From Chitinophaga sp. YR573 (GTDB lineage Bacteria > Bacteroidota > Bacteroidia > Chitinophagales > Chitinophagaceae), in contig NZ_FOJF01000001.1 of NCBI RefSeq assembly GCF_900110995.1, forward strand, positions 4,128,803-4,192,802: DNA of 64,000 nucleotides, given 5' to 3'. Below the pieces are notes generated by a model. It saw only the letters and a program-made list of their open reading frames with translations, made no database searches and was not told the DNA's origin. Both the position numbers and the translations under genes were made by a program. The stretch's first letter is position 1. The number at the start of each line of letters is the position of its first letter. Below, one piece after another: positions 1 through 8,679 of this stretch.

Positions 1-180
1 AAAGATTGTGAAATCTTTACCAATGCCAACATTCTGTCCAGGATGATATACGGTACCGCGCTGGCGAATAATGATATTCCCAGAAGCAGCCGCCTGACCA
101 CCAAATATTTTTACTCCGAGCCTTTTGCTCTGAGAGTCACGGCCGTTTTTTACACTACCTTCACCTTTTTTATGTGCCAT
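1..180 (-). CDS. rpmA: 50S ribosomal protein L27 (3' part missing)
   Basis: The protein starts MAHKKGEGSVKNGRDSQSKR and continues through RLGVKIFGGQ and IIIRQRGTVYHPG, the standard N-terminal half of L27. L27 sits near the peptidyl-transferase centre of the large ribosomal subunit. The ATG is the complement of 178-180. The gene runs off the left edge, so only 60 codons are visible and the C-terminus is absent. It lies 36 bp downstream of rplU on the same strand, the usual L21-L27 order, so the two are almost certainly cotranscribed from the promoter above rplU. Confidence 0.97.
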   Translation of the reverse strand, partial: MAHKKGEGSVKNGRDSQSKRLGVKIFGGQAAASGNIIIRQRGTVYHPGQNVGIGKDFTIF

Positions 181-216
181 TTCTAATGCAAGGTTTTAAA
201 CTTTATCTAATAATAA

Positions 217-519
217 TTAAGCAATCTCATTGATCCGGATCTGCGTAAAGTGAGTACGGTGACCTATCTTTTTCCTGAAACCCTTACGGCGCTTCATTTT
301 AAAAGCAATCACTTTATCACCCTGAACATGTCTCAGGATCTCTGCTTTAACCACTGATTTTACATCAGTACCAACGGTCAGCTGGCCGCCATTATCTGTT
401 AACAACACGTCAGAGAACTGCACTTTATCTCCAATATTTCCCTGTAATTGTTGTACAAAGATTTCCTGGTCTTTTTGTACTTTGAATTGCTGACCTGCGA
501 TTTTTACAACTGCAAACAT
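217..519 (-). CDS. rplU: 50S ribosomal protein L21
   Basis: This is a 100-residue protein beginning MFAVVKIAGQQFKVQKDQEI, with the basic C-terminal stretch FKMKRRKGFRKKIGHRTHFT that is diagnostic of L21. L21 binds 23S rRNA. The reading frame is open 15 codons further upstream, but the MFAVVKIAG start matches the family and places the promoter -7 element just in front, so the start is set at 519. It is the first gene of the rplU-rpmA operon. It is divergent from the GH3-type gene at 819. Confidence 0.97.
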   Translation of the reverse strand: MFAVVKIAGQQFKVQKDQEIFVQQLQGNIGDKVQFSDVLLTDNGGQLTVGTDVKSVVKAEILRHVQGDKVIAFKMKRRKGFRKKIGHRTHFTQIRINEIA

Positions 520-542
520 AGTTATCCAAAAATAATTTCCTG

Positions 543-573
543 CAAAAGTAGGATTTGTTTTCAAATTGACAAA
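543..573 (-). promoter_or_regulatory. Bacteroidota-type promoter of rplU-rpmA
   Basis: On the minus strand TTTG (570-573) and TACTTTTG (543-550) are separated by exactly 19 bases. This matches the TTTG-N19-TAnnTTTG consensus of the Bacteroidota housekeeping sigma factor. The predicted start lies about 20 bases before the rplU ATG. Confidence 0.75.
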
Positions 574-766
574 GTTTTCTCTTTATTTAAATATCTGTAC
601 TGAATTTGGTACAGGTACTTTTTAGAGAGAAAACACTTAACCTTTTCAAAGATACGTACTTTATTTTAATATAGTTTGTTACAATATGCTGAATTCCTTA
701 TCTGATGTAAGCTGCAAAGAGATGGCAGCACACGGGTATTCTCTCCGTAAGCCTTGTAATATGGGC

Positions 767-796
767 TTTTATAACAATTTTTATTTTATACATTTG
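767..796 (+). promoter_or_regulatory. Candidate promoter of the GH3-type gene
   Basis: TACATTTG at 789-796 fits TAnnTTTG, with TTTT at 767-770 as a weak -33 element 18 bases upstream. The start codon at 819 is about 20 bases beyond. Confidence 0.5.
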
Positions 797-818
797 TCCT
801 TTCACATATTCTAAAATA

Positions 819-2318
819 ATGGGCATGAAGCTTAAATCACTGCTTGCCAAACCATTTGCTTCCATAGTAGCCAACAAAATAAGGAAGGAAATGCAACGGG
901 CGGTAGAAGACCAGGAAGCAATCCTGGAGGAGTTGATAAAAACGGGCCGGAAAACGGAATTCGGGAAAGACCATCATTTTGACAATATCCATTCTTATAA
1001 TGACTATAAACAGGCTGTTCCTATTCGCGACTATGAACAGTTTAAGCCTTATATTAATAAGATCAAGGACGGAAAACAGAATGTACTCTGGAAAGGATTG
1101 CCCATCTATCTGGCTAAAACATCCGGAACAACAAGTGGTGTAAAATATATTCCCATCACCAAAGATTCTATTTCCAATCATATGGATACAGCCCGCAATG
1201 CGCTGCTGAACTATATGTCAGAAACAGGACACACAGACTTTGCTGATGGCAAACTCATATTTTTATCTGGTTCTCCCGTGCTGGAACGTGTGGGTGGTAT
1301 TCCTTATGGTCGCCTCAGCGGGATTGTCAATCATCACATCCCCCGTTACCTGCGTACCAACCAGTTACCGACTTACGAAACGAACTGTATAGAAGACTGG
1401 GAAACCAAGCTGGATAGGATTGTAGATGAAACTATCGACCAGGATATGACCCTCATCAGTGGTATACCACCATGGATGCAGATGTACTTCGACAGGCTCA
1501 TTGAAAGAAGTGGAAAACCGGTAGGAGAGCTGTTTAAGAACCTGGATGTACTCGTATACGGCGGTGTGAATTTTGAACCTTACAGGGCTAAATTACTGGC
1601 GTCTATTGGTCGGCCCATCAATACTGTAGAGACTTTCCCGGCATCAGAAGGTTTCTTTGCCTTCCAGGATACACAGGAACATAAAGGATTACTCCTGAAT
1701 ACCAACTCAGGTATTTTCTATGAATTTATTCCTGCACAGGAGATCTTCAACGAAAATCCTACCCGTTTATCTCTCAGAGATGTGGAAGTTGGCGTAAATT
1801 ATGCCCTGGTAGTAAGTACCAATGCGGGTTTATGGAGTTATAACATCGGAGATACCGTAAAATTCGTATCGGTGAATCCTTACCGTTTGCTGGTTACAGG
1901 ACGTATCAAACATTTTATCTCTGCATTCGGTGAACACGTGATAGGAGAGGAAGTGGAATACAGCCTGATGAAAGCCGCTAAGGAAGAAGGTTTGCAGATT
2001 ACAGAGTTTACTGTAGCACCAATGGTAAATGCGCCGGGAGAACTTCCTTTCCATGAATGGTTCGTGGAATTCGAGAATTCCCCTGCCGATCTGGAGGCCT
2101 TCGCAAAGAAAGTAGATGAAAATCTTCAGCAGAAAAATATTTATTACTTCGATCTTCTAAAGGGAAATATCCTTCAACCCCTTAAAATCAGACAAGTACG
2201 TAAGAACGGATTTATTGATTATATGAAATCAGTGGGTAAACTGGGTGGACAAAATAAAGTGCCCCGGTTAAGTAACGACAGAGCGCTGGCAGATGAGCTG
2301 GCGAATCACCTGCTGTAA
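819..2318 (+). CDS. GH3 auxin-responsive promoter family protein (adenylating-fold enzyme)
   Basis: A 499-residue cytoplasmic protein of the length typical for bacterial GH3-like proteins. It has the nucleotide-binding motif AKTSGTTSGVKYIPIT near residue 105, the YGGVNFEPY segment near 247, VETFPASEGFFAFQD near 270, and the hinge-region motif VTGRIKHFISAFGEHV near 360. Plant members conjugate amino acids to jasmonate or auxin through an acyl-adenylate. The bacterial substrate is not known, so the reaction is inferred only at the level of ATP-dependent acyl activation. It stands alone between rplU (divergent) and dxr (same strand, 113 bp away). The ATG at 819 gives MGMKLKSLL; a second in-frame ATG two codons later is possible. 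Confidence 0.85.
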   Translation: MGMKLKSLLAKPFASIVANKIRKEMQRAVEDQEAILEELIKTGRKTEFGKDHHFDNIHSYNDYKQAVPIRDYEQFKPYINKIKDGKQNVLWKGLPIYLAKTSGTTSGVKYIPITKDSISNHMDTARNALLNYMSETGHTDFADGKLIFLSGSPVLERVGGIPYGRLSGIVNHHIPRYLRTNQLPTYETNCIEDWETKLDRIVDETIDQDMTLISGIPPWMQMYFDRLIERSGKPVGELFKNLDVLVYGGVNFEPYRAKLLASIGRPINTVETFPASEGFFAFQDTQEHKGLLLNTNSGIFYEFIPAQEIFNENPTRLSLRDVEVGVNYALVVSTNAGLWSYNIGDTVKFVSVNPYRLLVTGRIKHFISAFGEHVIGEEVEYSLMKAAKEEGLQITEFTVAPMVNAPGELPFHEWFVEFENSPADLEAFAKKVDENLQQKNIYYFDLLKGNILQPLKIRQVRKNGFIDYMKSVGKLGGQNKVPRLSNDRALADELANHLL

Positions 2319-2431
2319 ACGGGTACTGACATTCAATTGCGGGTTAGGGATGGATGTTTTTTTAATAAAGCATTCATACTTAACACTTATTTCGCATTTG
2401 TAATTCTCACTTTTCCCTTATTATTGCAACA

Positions 2432-3598
2432 ATGAGTAAGAAAAATATAGCCATATTAGGCTCAACAGGATCCATAGGAATACAGGCGCTGGAGGTCATC
2501 GCAGCGCATTCTGACAAGTTCAGCGTGGAGGTACTCACGGCCGGACAAAATGCAGACCTGCTCATAGAACAGGCCCTGTTATTTCGTCCAAATGCGGTAG
2601 TGATAGCGGATGAAACAAAATATGAAAAGGTAAAAGAAGTATTATTTGATAAAGGGATCAAAGTGTTTGCCGGTGCAAAAGCAATGGTGGAAGTAGCGGC
2701 ATGGGACACTATTGATATGGTACTGGCCGCTGTAATGGGTTTTGCAGGACTGGCGCCTACACTGGCAGCCATAGAGCAGGGTACACCTATCGCACTGGCT
2801 AACAAGGAAACCCTGGTAGTGGCCGGCGACATTGTGATGGCAGCGGCTGCCAGGAAAAATGTACCGGTAATTCCTGTGGATTCTGAGCATTCCGCCATTT
2901 TCCAGTGCCTGATGGGAGAATCCTTCAGCAAAGTGGAAAAGGTGATACTCACCGCTTCCGGAGGGCCATTCCTGGGCAAAAAGCCTAACTTCCTTATCAA
3001 CGTAAAGAAAGATCATGCCCTCCAGCATCCTAACTGGAGAATGGGGGCTAAAATAACGATCGACTGTGCTACCCTGATGAACAAAGGGTTGGAAATGATT
3101 GAGGCCCGCTGGTTATTTAACCTGGCGCCTGAGAAAATTGAGGTGGTAGTTCATCCTCAGTCTATCATCCATTCCATGGTACAGTTCGTAGATGGATCTA
3201 TGAAAGCTCAGATGGGTGTACCGGACATGAAGGTGCCTATTCAGTTTGCTTTAGGATACCCCGAACGTCTGTCTAACGATTTCGCCCGGTTTTCTTTCAG
3301 GAACAACCCCAGCCTTACCTTTGAACAGCCGGACACCAAAACATTCCGCAACCTGGCTATTGCTATTGAGGCAATGCATAAAGGTGGAAATGCCGCCTGT
3401 GTGATGAATGCTGCCAACGAAGAGGTGGTGCATGCTTTTCTCAAGAACAGGATTGGCTTCCTGCAAATGACTGAAGTAATCGAGGAAATTATGGTGAAGG
3501 TTCCCTTCATTGAAAAACCTACCTTGCACAACTATTATGAAAGCGATCAGGCAGCAAGAGAGTATGCCAATGCAATGATCAATGCAATTGTAATTTAG
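2432..3598 (+). CDS. dxr: 1-deoxy-D-xylulose 5-phosphate reductoisomerase
   Basis: A 388-residue enzyme of the MEP isoprenoid pathway that converts DXP to 2-C-methyl-D-erythritol 4-phosphate with NADPH. The N-terminal dinucleotide motif NIAILGSTGSIGIQALEVI is intact. The metal and substrate segments PVDSEHSAIFQCL (near residue 150), LTASGGPF, IDCATLMNKGLEMIEA and VHPQSIIHSMVQF are all present. The length is normal for the family. It is followed 95 bp later by rseP on the same strand, a pairing common in Bacteroidota. Confidence 0.96.
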   Translation: MSKKNIAILGSTGSIGIQALEVIAAHSDKFSVEVLTAGQNADLLIEQALLFRPNAVVIADETKYEKVKEVLFDKGIKVFAGAKAMVEVAAWDTIDMVLAAVMGFAGLAPTLAAIEQGTPIALANKETLVVAGDIVMAAAARKNVPVIPVDSEHSAIFQCLMGESFSKVEKVILTASGGPFLGKKPNFLINVKKDHALQHPNWRMGAKITIDCATLMNKGLEMIEARWLFNLAPEKIEVVVHPQSIIHSMVQFVDGSMKAQMGVPDMKVPIQFALGYPERLSNDFARFSFRNNPSLTFEQPDTKTFRNLAIAIEAMHKGGNAACVMNAANEEVVHAFLKNRIGFLQMTEVIEEIMVKVPFIEKPTLHNYYESDQAAREYANAMINAIVI

Positions 3599-3631
3599 GA
3601 TCCATAGAGGCTGTGTCGCAGTTAATGCGGC

Positions 3632-3639
3632 TATATTTG
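3632..3639 (+). promoter_or_regulatory. Candidate -7 element upstream of rseP
   Basis: TATATTTG matches TAnnTTTG 55 bases before the rseP ATG. No good TTTG lies at the expected -33 distance, so this is only a candidate. Confidence 0.35.
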
Positions 3640-3693
3640 TAAGCCATTTATGGATTAAGAACAATATATATTTTTACTGTCAGATCAATTTAC

Positions 3694-5031
3694 ATGACCA
3701 CACAAGAAATATTGGTAAAGGCCGGGCAGTTGGTACTGTCACTATCCATACTGGTAGTATTACATGAGCTTGGGCACTTTATCCCTGCCAAGCTTTTCGG
3801 GGCCAGGGTTGAAAAATTCTATCTTTTCTTTGATCCATGGTTCTCCCTGTTTAAGAAGAAAAAGGGAGATACTGAATACGGCATTGGCTGGTTGCCATTA
3901 GGAGGATACGTAAAAATCTCCGGCATGGTAGACGAAAGTATGGACCGCGAGCAGTTGGCTAAGCCTCCTGAGCCCCATGAATTCCGTTCCAAACCAGCCT
4001 GGCAGCGTCTGATCATCATGATAGGAGGGGTAACCGTTAACCTGTTGTTAGGGTTCCTGATCTATGCAATGATGTTATGGCACTGGGGCGAAAGTTATCT
4101 GCCTACTCAAAACGTAAAATACGGTGTAGCCGTTGATTCACTGGCCGGAAGTATTGGTCTGAAAGACGGTGATATGATCCTTTCCGTAAACAACAAGCCT
4201 GTTGAGAACTTCAGGGCTATCCCTGCAGAGATCCTGTTGCGTGAAGCTACCAGTATCCAGGTAAGTCGTGATGGTCAGCATCTGGACATTCCTATTCCGG
4301 ATGGTTTCAAACGTGAAATGATTAAGGAAAAGGGTACGTTGCTGAATGTAAGGATGCCATTTGAAGTAGATTCTGTGTTAAAGGGTTCTAATGCAGATAA
4401 GGCTGGTTTACGAAAAGGTGACCAGTTGCTGACGGTAAACGGACAGCCATCTTATTTCTTCAATGAGTATGCAAAGGCGATGCTTGCCAATAAGAACAAG
4501 CAGGTTGCTATTGAAATATTAAGAGATGGGGACACTATCAGATTGATTGGTAATGTACCTGAAACCGGGAAACTTGGTATGTGGCCAAAGTCGCCGGATA
4601 AGGTGTTCACATTTGTCACCAAGGAGTATGGCTTCGTGGAAGCGATACCTGCGGGTTTCAGCAAGTGTATCAATACTTTGGTAAAGTATGTGCAGCAGCT
4701 GCGTCTGATCTTCGTTTCCAAAGAAGTAAAGGCGAGTGAATCATTAGGAGGTTTCTTAAGTATTGGTAATTTATTCCCTGGTGAATGGGACTGGATGTCT
4801 TTCTGGGAGATGACGGCTTTATTATCTATCATCCTCGCATTCATGAATATTCTGCCTATTCCGGCCCTCGATGGCGGTCATGTACTGTTCTTATTGTACG
4901 AGATCGTTACGGGCCGTAAACCAAGCGAGAAGTTCCTTGAATACGCACAGATTGTAGGGATGGTACTCTTATTCGGATTATTGCTGTATGCGAATGGTCT
5001 GGATATCTGGAGGAACATTTTCCATAAGTAG
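3694..5031 (+). CDS. rseP: RIP zinc metalloprotease RseP (site-2 protease)
   Basis: A 445-residue inner-membrane protease. The catalytic HELGH motif is at residues 24-28 inside the first transmembrane helix. Two PDZ-like regions follow (KYGVAVDSLAGSIGLKDGD and PFEVDSVLKGSNADKAGLRKGD). The C-terminal helices carry the third zinc ligand region NILPIPALDGGHVLF. The family cleaves anti-sigma factors and signal peptides within the membrane. Bacteroidota use several FecR/ECF pairs, such as the one at 32,662-34,397, but a link to that pair is only inference. A strong terminator follows the stop codon. Confidence 0.95.
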   Translation: MTTQEILVKAGQLVLSLSILVVLHELGHFIPAKLFGARVEKFYLFFDPWFSLFKKKKGDTEYGIGWLPLGGYVKISGMVDESMDREQLAKPPEPHEFRSKPAWQRLIIMIGGVTVNLLLGFLIYAMMLWHWGESYLPTQNVKYGVAVDSLAGSIGLKDGDMILSVNNKPVENFRAIPAEILLREATSIQVSRDGQHLDIPIPDGFKREMIKEKGTLLNVRMPFEVDSVLKGSNADKAGLRKGDQLLTVNGQPSYFFNEYAKAMLANKNKQVAIEILRDGDTIRLIGNVPETGKLGMWPKSPDKVFTFVTKEYGFVEAIPAGFSKCINTLVKYVQQLRLIFVSKEVKASESLGGFLSIGNLFPGEWDWMSFWEMTALLSIILAFMNILPIPALDGGHVLFLLYEIVTGRKPSEKFLEYAQIVGMVLLFGLLLYANGLDIWRNIFHK

Positions 5032-5056
5032 TTTCTCAATCTTCTTATATCTTATC

Positions 5057-5090
5057 GGAAGGAGCCTTTGTGAGGCTCCTTCCTTTTTTT
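5057..5090 (+). terminator. Rho-independent terminator of rseP
   Basis: GGAAGGAGCC and GGCTCCTTCC form a perfect 10-bp stem with a 7-base loop, followed by a run of seven T. The T run overlaps the -33 region of the ssrA promoter. Confidence 0.9.
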
Positions 5091-5114
5091 ATGTTAAATA
5101 ATACGCTATCTTTG
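5084..5114 (+). promoter_or_regulatory. Promoter of ssrA
   Basis: TATCTTTG at 5107-5114 fits TAnnTTTG, and TTTT lies 19 bases upstream at 5084-5087. The predicted start lies a few bases before 5135, leaving a short 5' precursor to be removed by RNase P. Confidence 0.6.
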
Positions 5115-5134
5115 CAGACTGCTGTGAAGCAATT

Positions 5135-5506
5135 GGGGCCGCCCGGTTTTGACAGCATAGATCTTTGAGAGTGTAAGCATGTCGTGCGTTGTGTAATTAG
5201 CACGTAAATCTGAATACACAAACTTCAAAAGGCGAGTCTAACTACGCTATGGCTGCTTAATCATAGATTAAGCCCCATTATGGCCGCTTGAGTTGCTGTC
5301 TGCTGTGACTCATTCCGCTGAATCAAACCAATAGCAGAATAGGTATTCATGGTTTCCGTGAGTGAATACTGAAACAACAACGGATAAGGACTAGGTTGGT
5401 TAGTTACGCCCCTTGCCATGTCTCGAAAACACAATGCGTAAATAAGCATGTAGAAAGCTTTCGGCGGATATGTTTGGACGAGGGTTCGACTCCCTCCGGC
5501 TCCACC
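5135..5506 (+). ncRNA. ssrA: Transfer-messenger RNA (tmRNA)
   Basis: The 5' end GGGGCCG pairs over 7 bp with CGGCTCC near the 3' end, closing a tRNA-like acceptor. The T-arm sequence GGGTTCGACTCCC precedes it. The tag-coding frame at 5231-5260 reads GESNYAMAA and stops at TAA; with the non-templated Ala the tag is A-GESNYAMAA, a variant of the usual ALAA/AMAA-ending degradation tags. The RNA rescues stalled ribosomes together with SmpB. The genome encodes ACCC rather than ACCA after the acceptor, so the final A must be added after transcription. The 3' end is the boundary of an accessory region. Confidence 0.95.
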
Positions 5507-5510
5507 CAGG

Positions 5511-5552
5511 CGGGAATAGTACAGTCAAATGTATTGTTCCCGTTTTTATTTT
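5511..5552 (+). terminator. Terminator of ssrA
   Basis: GGGAATAGTACA (5512-5523) pairs with TGTATTGTTCCC (5530-5541) over 12 positions with G-U wobbles, followed by GTTTTTATTTT. A near-identical copy lies at 20,310-20,352, almost 15 kb away. Confidence 0.85.
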
Positions 5553-5753
5553 CGGTCAAACCTCTTGCCAGTGTAATCATCTGCTGAAATACTTCATTTG
5601 CTCTCGGGACTCGACATTCATAATTTCCTGTTATATAAAATACACTAAAATTAAAGCTGCTGTTTTTTGCATATCCGCCTGGCCCAAGTACTAACGAGGT
5701 TTGCAGCATAGTTCATCATCACGTTTACACATTTTTCAAGATTCGATATCCTA

Positions 5754-5873
5754 TTACCGTACTCGACTAGTTTTAGCCAAGCTGGCTTTTTCTTCCTCGA
5801 ACTTTAATTTAAATTCTTTGTACATATCTCCGTTTATTTTCTCTATCGCAAACCTTTCTCTTAACCTTTCAGT
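5754..5873 (-). pseudogene. Remnant of a serine recombinase C-terminus
   Basis: A 39-codon open stretch on the minus strand contains RLRERFAIEKINGDMYKEF and KLKFEEEKASL, then a stop. This resembles the coiled C-terminal part of large serine recombinases and resolvases found in Bacteroidota mobile elements (pattern E.RF..GEI....Y.KF...F..E). All upstream catalytic sequence is missing; the adjoining DNA at 5896 is an IS66 remnant. It sits 250 bp from the ssrA 3' end, where an integrase of an ssrA-inserted island would be expected. The family call rests on pattern recognition of a short segment. Confidence 0.45.
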
Positions 5874-5895
5874 TTTTGTCTATTCCCAAAATTTG

Positions 5896-6366
5896 CCCTT
5901 CAATTGCTACCGCATACAGAAAAATTGCACGCAGCAACAGTTGTTGTCAGCAAACCATACCCAAGTAAGACAAGAGCAATTGTTACCTATCTTGTAATTA
6001 TTGCATGAATAGATGAAGCATGAGTATGAGCAGGTATTGCCGAAAAGCTCAATCGGTAATACCTGCATATAATTTAAGCGCTGGGGTAAACTAAACACCT
6101 ATGTAACCGATGGTCGATTACTTATGGACAACAATACTATTGAAAACAGTGTTGGTCTTGCAGTAATAGGATGCCAGAATTACTTGTTTGTAGGTTCCCA
6201 TAAGCCGCGAAAAGATCCGCCATACTATATAGCCTATTTAGGTACCTGTAAACTACATCATATAAACCCAACATGGTTAGCAGACGTATTAACCCGAATC
6301 TCATACAATCGAAAGAAAGACATTGGTCAATTACTTCCTCATAACTGGATATCACAACAAAAGTAG
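5896..6366 (+). pseudogene. IS66-family transposase, C-terminal remnant
   Basis: One frame reads as the C-terminal part of an IS66 DDE transposase: VLPKSSIG, FKRWGKLNTYVTDGRLLMDNN, TIENSVGL, NYLFVGSHKPRKD, LGTCKLHHINPTWLADVL and a final LLPHNW. The frame is interrupted by in-frame stops at 5995, 6010 and 6070, and the catalytic N-terminal two thirds are absent. The copy is therefore inactive. It abuts the recombinase remnant and shows repeated insertion next to ssrA. Confidence 0.85.
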
Positions 6367-6748
6367 ATACTCAATTACTTCTTACAAATAAATATTTGCA
6401 GGGTGGTATGGGTAAATTCGAATCATTACTTACTTAGAAATACATCAACCTTAGGATTTATTCTATTCATTTATTGATACTTTGGAATAACGATTTGTGG
6501 ATTGACGAACATGGCATTTTTAGCACCAACCTTCATGCGAGGTACTAAGGTTGATTAACTCACAAAACTGTTATATGAGTACTGAACCGCCACTTTAGCG
6601 AAACCACTATTACAGGCTGGCGTTTTGTTCTTCGTTTCATTCCCATCATTGACTAGCGTCAACGAGAGCAAAACTTGAAAGCTCTTTTGCAATTTTGGTT
6701 GTAAGTCGGCTTGTGTGAGTCGCAAATCTGCGTATAATTGTGTGTTGG
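6367..6748. other. Gene-free stretch with small inverted repeats
   Basis: No convincing gene is seen between the IS66 remnant and the methyltransferase stop. TCAACCTTAG (6445-6454) and CTAAGGTTGA (6545-6554) are a perfect 10-bp inverted repeat 90 bases apart. AACCGCCA...TGGCGTT closes a 40-base imperfect hairpin at 6585-6624. Neither is assigned to a known element. Confidence 0.4.
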
Positions 6749-8359
6749 CTATTTTCCTCTGTTCAGTCGTCTTGAAGATAATTTCTTCCAAATACTATGG
6801 GCTAAATTTATTTCCTTTTGTGTTAAACTGAAATGTTCTTTCAATATTATTTGATTAGTAATCTTTAAAATTTCTTCAATATCTGTTTTGTTACGAATAA
6901 GTTTGTCAATTTGAGGAAGTAATTTAGCGTTGTCTTTGTGATATGGAAGTAAAATTTTTTCTGCCTCATTGGGCATTAGTTCCAGAACCCCCCCACCGTG
7001 GCTTCGTCCACTCACTTCTGTAAATGCAAGTGATAAGGAATTATAATAACTTGCCGTAAGAGCTTTTATGTCTTTTCCTGGTTTTACAAATACCCGGTGC
7101 ATTGTGTCAGTAGTGTATGCCTCTGCCTGATTAATAATTAGTCTTGGATAAAGGTTGTTTCTCCGAATAAAAAGTGCATCAGAAATTTTCAAAGATGGTA
7201 CAACAAACCAGTCATTTCGAATGCCTGTTTTATAACCGTTGTTAATTCCAATGCTTTCTCCATAAGCAATGTATTTTATAGCTCCGCTTTTTTGATTTAA
7301 ATTTTGTTTGTCAGGAAATGCAAGTAAGTGTGCTTTTGCTTTAGAATATTTATTTTTCTCCCAATCTTTCTCAGTAAAAATAACGCTATTTACCTGTACG
7401 CTTCTTCCAACCATTGGTTTTGCGTAGTCGTGTAGGTCATATTCTTCAACTGTTGTAAGAGGGACTGTGAAAAATCCGTTTGCACCTGTTGTGATGCCAA
7501 CTTCAACATCTGCGAACTTTCCAAGTGATAGGATGTTTCTCTTTGTAGCAATGCTTTCCAAGAAGTCAATTTCTTCTTGATCTAAAAAATAAAAAGTCCA
7601 TTTGTTAGATTTAAAGTCAATTTTCTTTTGTGGGCTTCTTAGTTTTTCCGTGTTAAGAGTTTTTAATTCGCTTGCATCTTTTAACTCAATATGCTCAATA
7701 TAATGTTCTTTAGTTTCATTCCTCTCGCAAAGTAGTAAAACGACTTCTTGTTGAATGTTTGGAAATATAAGTTTTTCAAATGAAATGATATTTATTTTGT
7801 TGTAAAATTGTGCAATAAATTTTCGCAATTGCAAAGCAAATGATACTTGTAAAATTTCTGCAGGAAGAACAAAACCGATTTTACCGCCTTTGTCCTTAAG
7901 CAAAAGGGATGAGCCAACAACAAACGAAACCCAAGCATTAGTTAGTTTTGAATATGTTAATCCTGCTTTAATAAAAATGTCTCCAGCCTCAATTTGTTGC
8001 TGTCTATCAAAGAACTGGTAACGTATATAAGGTGGATTGCCAATAATTAAGTCAAAGCGTTGCAGGGTGTTATTACAGTATGTATGAAAATCATCATTAA
8101 TAACTTGCTTGTTTTCTAACTCAATCTCTTCAACTTTTTTTGCTTCAATCGGGTCAAGTTCAACTGCAGTAATAGATTTATATTTTAATTTTAAATCTTT
8201 CAATTGTTCAATAAAAACTCCATCACCACAACTTGGTTCAAGGATATCTGAATTTATGGAACCATTAATCCCCCATTTTAAGATAAATTCTGCAAGAGGT
8301 TCTGGGGTATAAAAACCACCTCTTAACTTTTCGGCTGATGCATCTGTGATAAGTTTCAT
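6749..8359 (-). CDS. Adenine-specific DNA methyltransferase (Eco57I/TaqI-like, class I)
   Basis: A 536-residue N6-adenine methyltransferase. The SAM-binding motif I LEPSCGDGVFIEQL is at residues 40-53, the acidic AVELDP motif follows at 65-70, and the catalytic NPPY is at 108-111. The C-terminal half (about residues 260-500) contains VEVGITTGANGFF and GRSHGGGVLELMP, typical of the target-recognition region of Eco57I-like enzymes. No nuclease domain is fused. It overlaps the upstream XRE gene by one base (TAATG), so the two are translationally coupled. The role is probably the modification arm of a restriction-modification system, with the PLD nuclease at 8967 as the candidate partner. Confidence 0.85.
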   Translation of the reverse strand: MKLITDASAEKLRGGFYTPEPLAEFILKWGINGSINSDILEPSCGDGVFIEQLKDLKLKYKSITAVELDPIEAKKVEEIELENKQVINDDFHTYCNNTLQRFDLIIGNPPYIRYQFFDRQQQIEAGDIFIKAGLTYSKLTNAWVSFVVGSSLLLKDKGGKIGFVLPAEILQVSFALQLRKFIAQFYNKINIISFEKLIFPNIQQEVVLLLCERNETKEHYIEHIELKDASELKTLNTEKLRSPQKKIDFKSNKWTFYFLDQEEIDFLESIATKRNILSLGKFADVEVGITTGANGFFTVPLTTVEEYDLHDYAKPMVGRSVQVNSVIFTEKDWEKNKYSKAKAHLLAFPDKQNLNQKSGAIKYIAYGESIGINNGYKTGIRNDWFVVPSLKISDALFIRRNNLYPRLIINQAEAYTTDTMHRVFVKPGKDIKALTASYYNSLSLAFTEVSGRSHGGGVLELMPNEAEKILLPYHKDNAKLLPQIDKLIRNKTDIEEILKITNQIILKEHFSLTQKEINLAHSIWKKLSSRRLNRGK

Positions 8360-8679
8360 TATTTGAGTCTTTTGATGGTTTTCAGATACTTGACTTTTTT
8401 CTCGACAATTTTTAAAACTTCGTTAGCAAAATCTTCTTCGTCCATTATTTGATAAGCAACATTATCACTGATAAATTCAATGGTGAGATTTTTTTCACTG
8501 ACATTGAAAATTTTAGAAAATTTTACAATCATTTCCTTAGTAGGTTTGCGATTATTCTTTTCTATTTTTCCCAACATTGATGTATCGATTTTAAGAAACT
8601 CGGAAACCTCACGTAGTGTGAGTTTTTTTTCTTCACGAAGGATTTTGATTGTATCACCGAAGGTTTTTCCAGTTTTCAT
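8359..8679 (-). CDS. XRE-family helix-turn-helix regulator, controller-like
   Basis: A 106-residue protein with an N-terminal HTH (TIKILREEKKLTLREVSEFL, then DTSMLGKIEKNNRKPTKEM). A lysine-rich tail follows. The frame extends three codons to a TTG at 8688, but the ATG at 8679 lies directly behind a palindromic operator and is preferred. The stop overlaps the methyltransferase ATG by one base. Small XRE proteins encoded in front of a restriction or modification gene often act as autoregulatory C proteins; the operator described in the next entry supports this reading. Confidence 0.8.
   Translation of the reverse strand: MKTGKTFGDTIKILREEKKLTLREVSEFLKIDTSMLGKIEKNNRKPTKEMIVKFSKIFNVSEKNLTIEFISDNVAYQIMDEEDFANEVLKIVEKKVKYLKTIKRLK

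Noticed and set aside
2407..3664. Several minus-strand frames opposite dxr
   Set aside because: dxr is complete and highly conserved on the plus strand; the antisense frames have no recognisable protein.
5396..5709. Open frames across the tmRNA, including one with a WVEPEGVEPSSK-like segment on the minus strand
   Set aside because: They are shadows of the ssrA 3' end; such pieces appear wherever a TTCGACTCCC T-arm is translated backwards.
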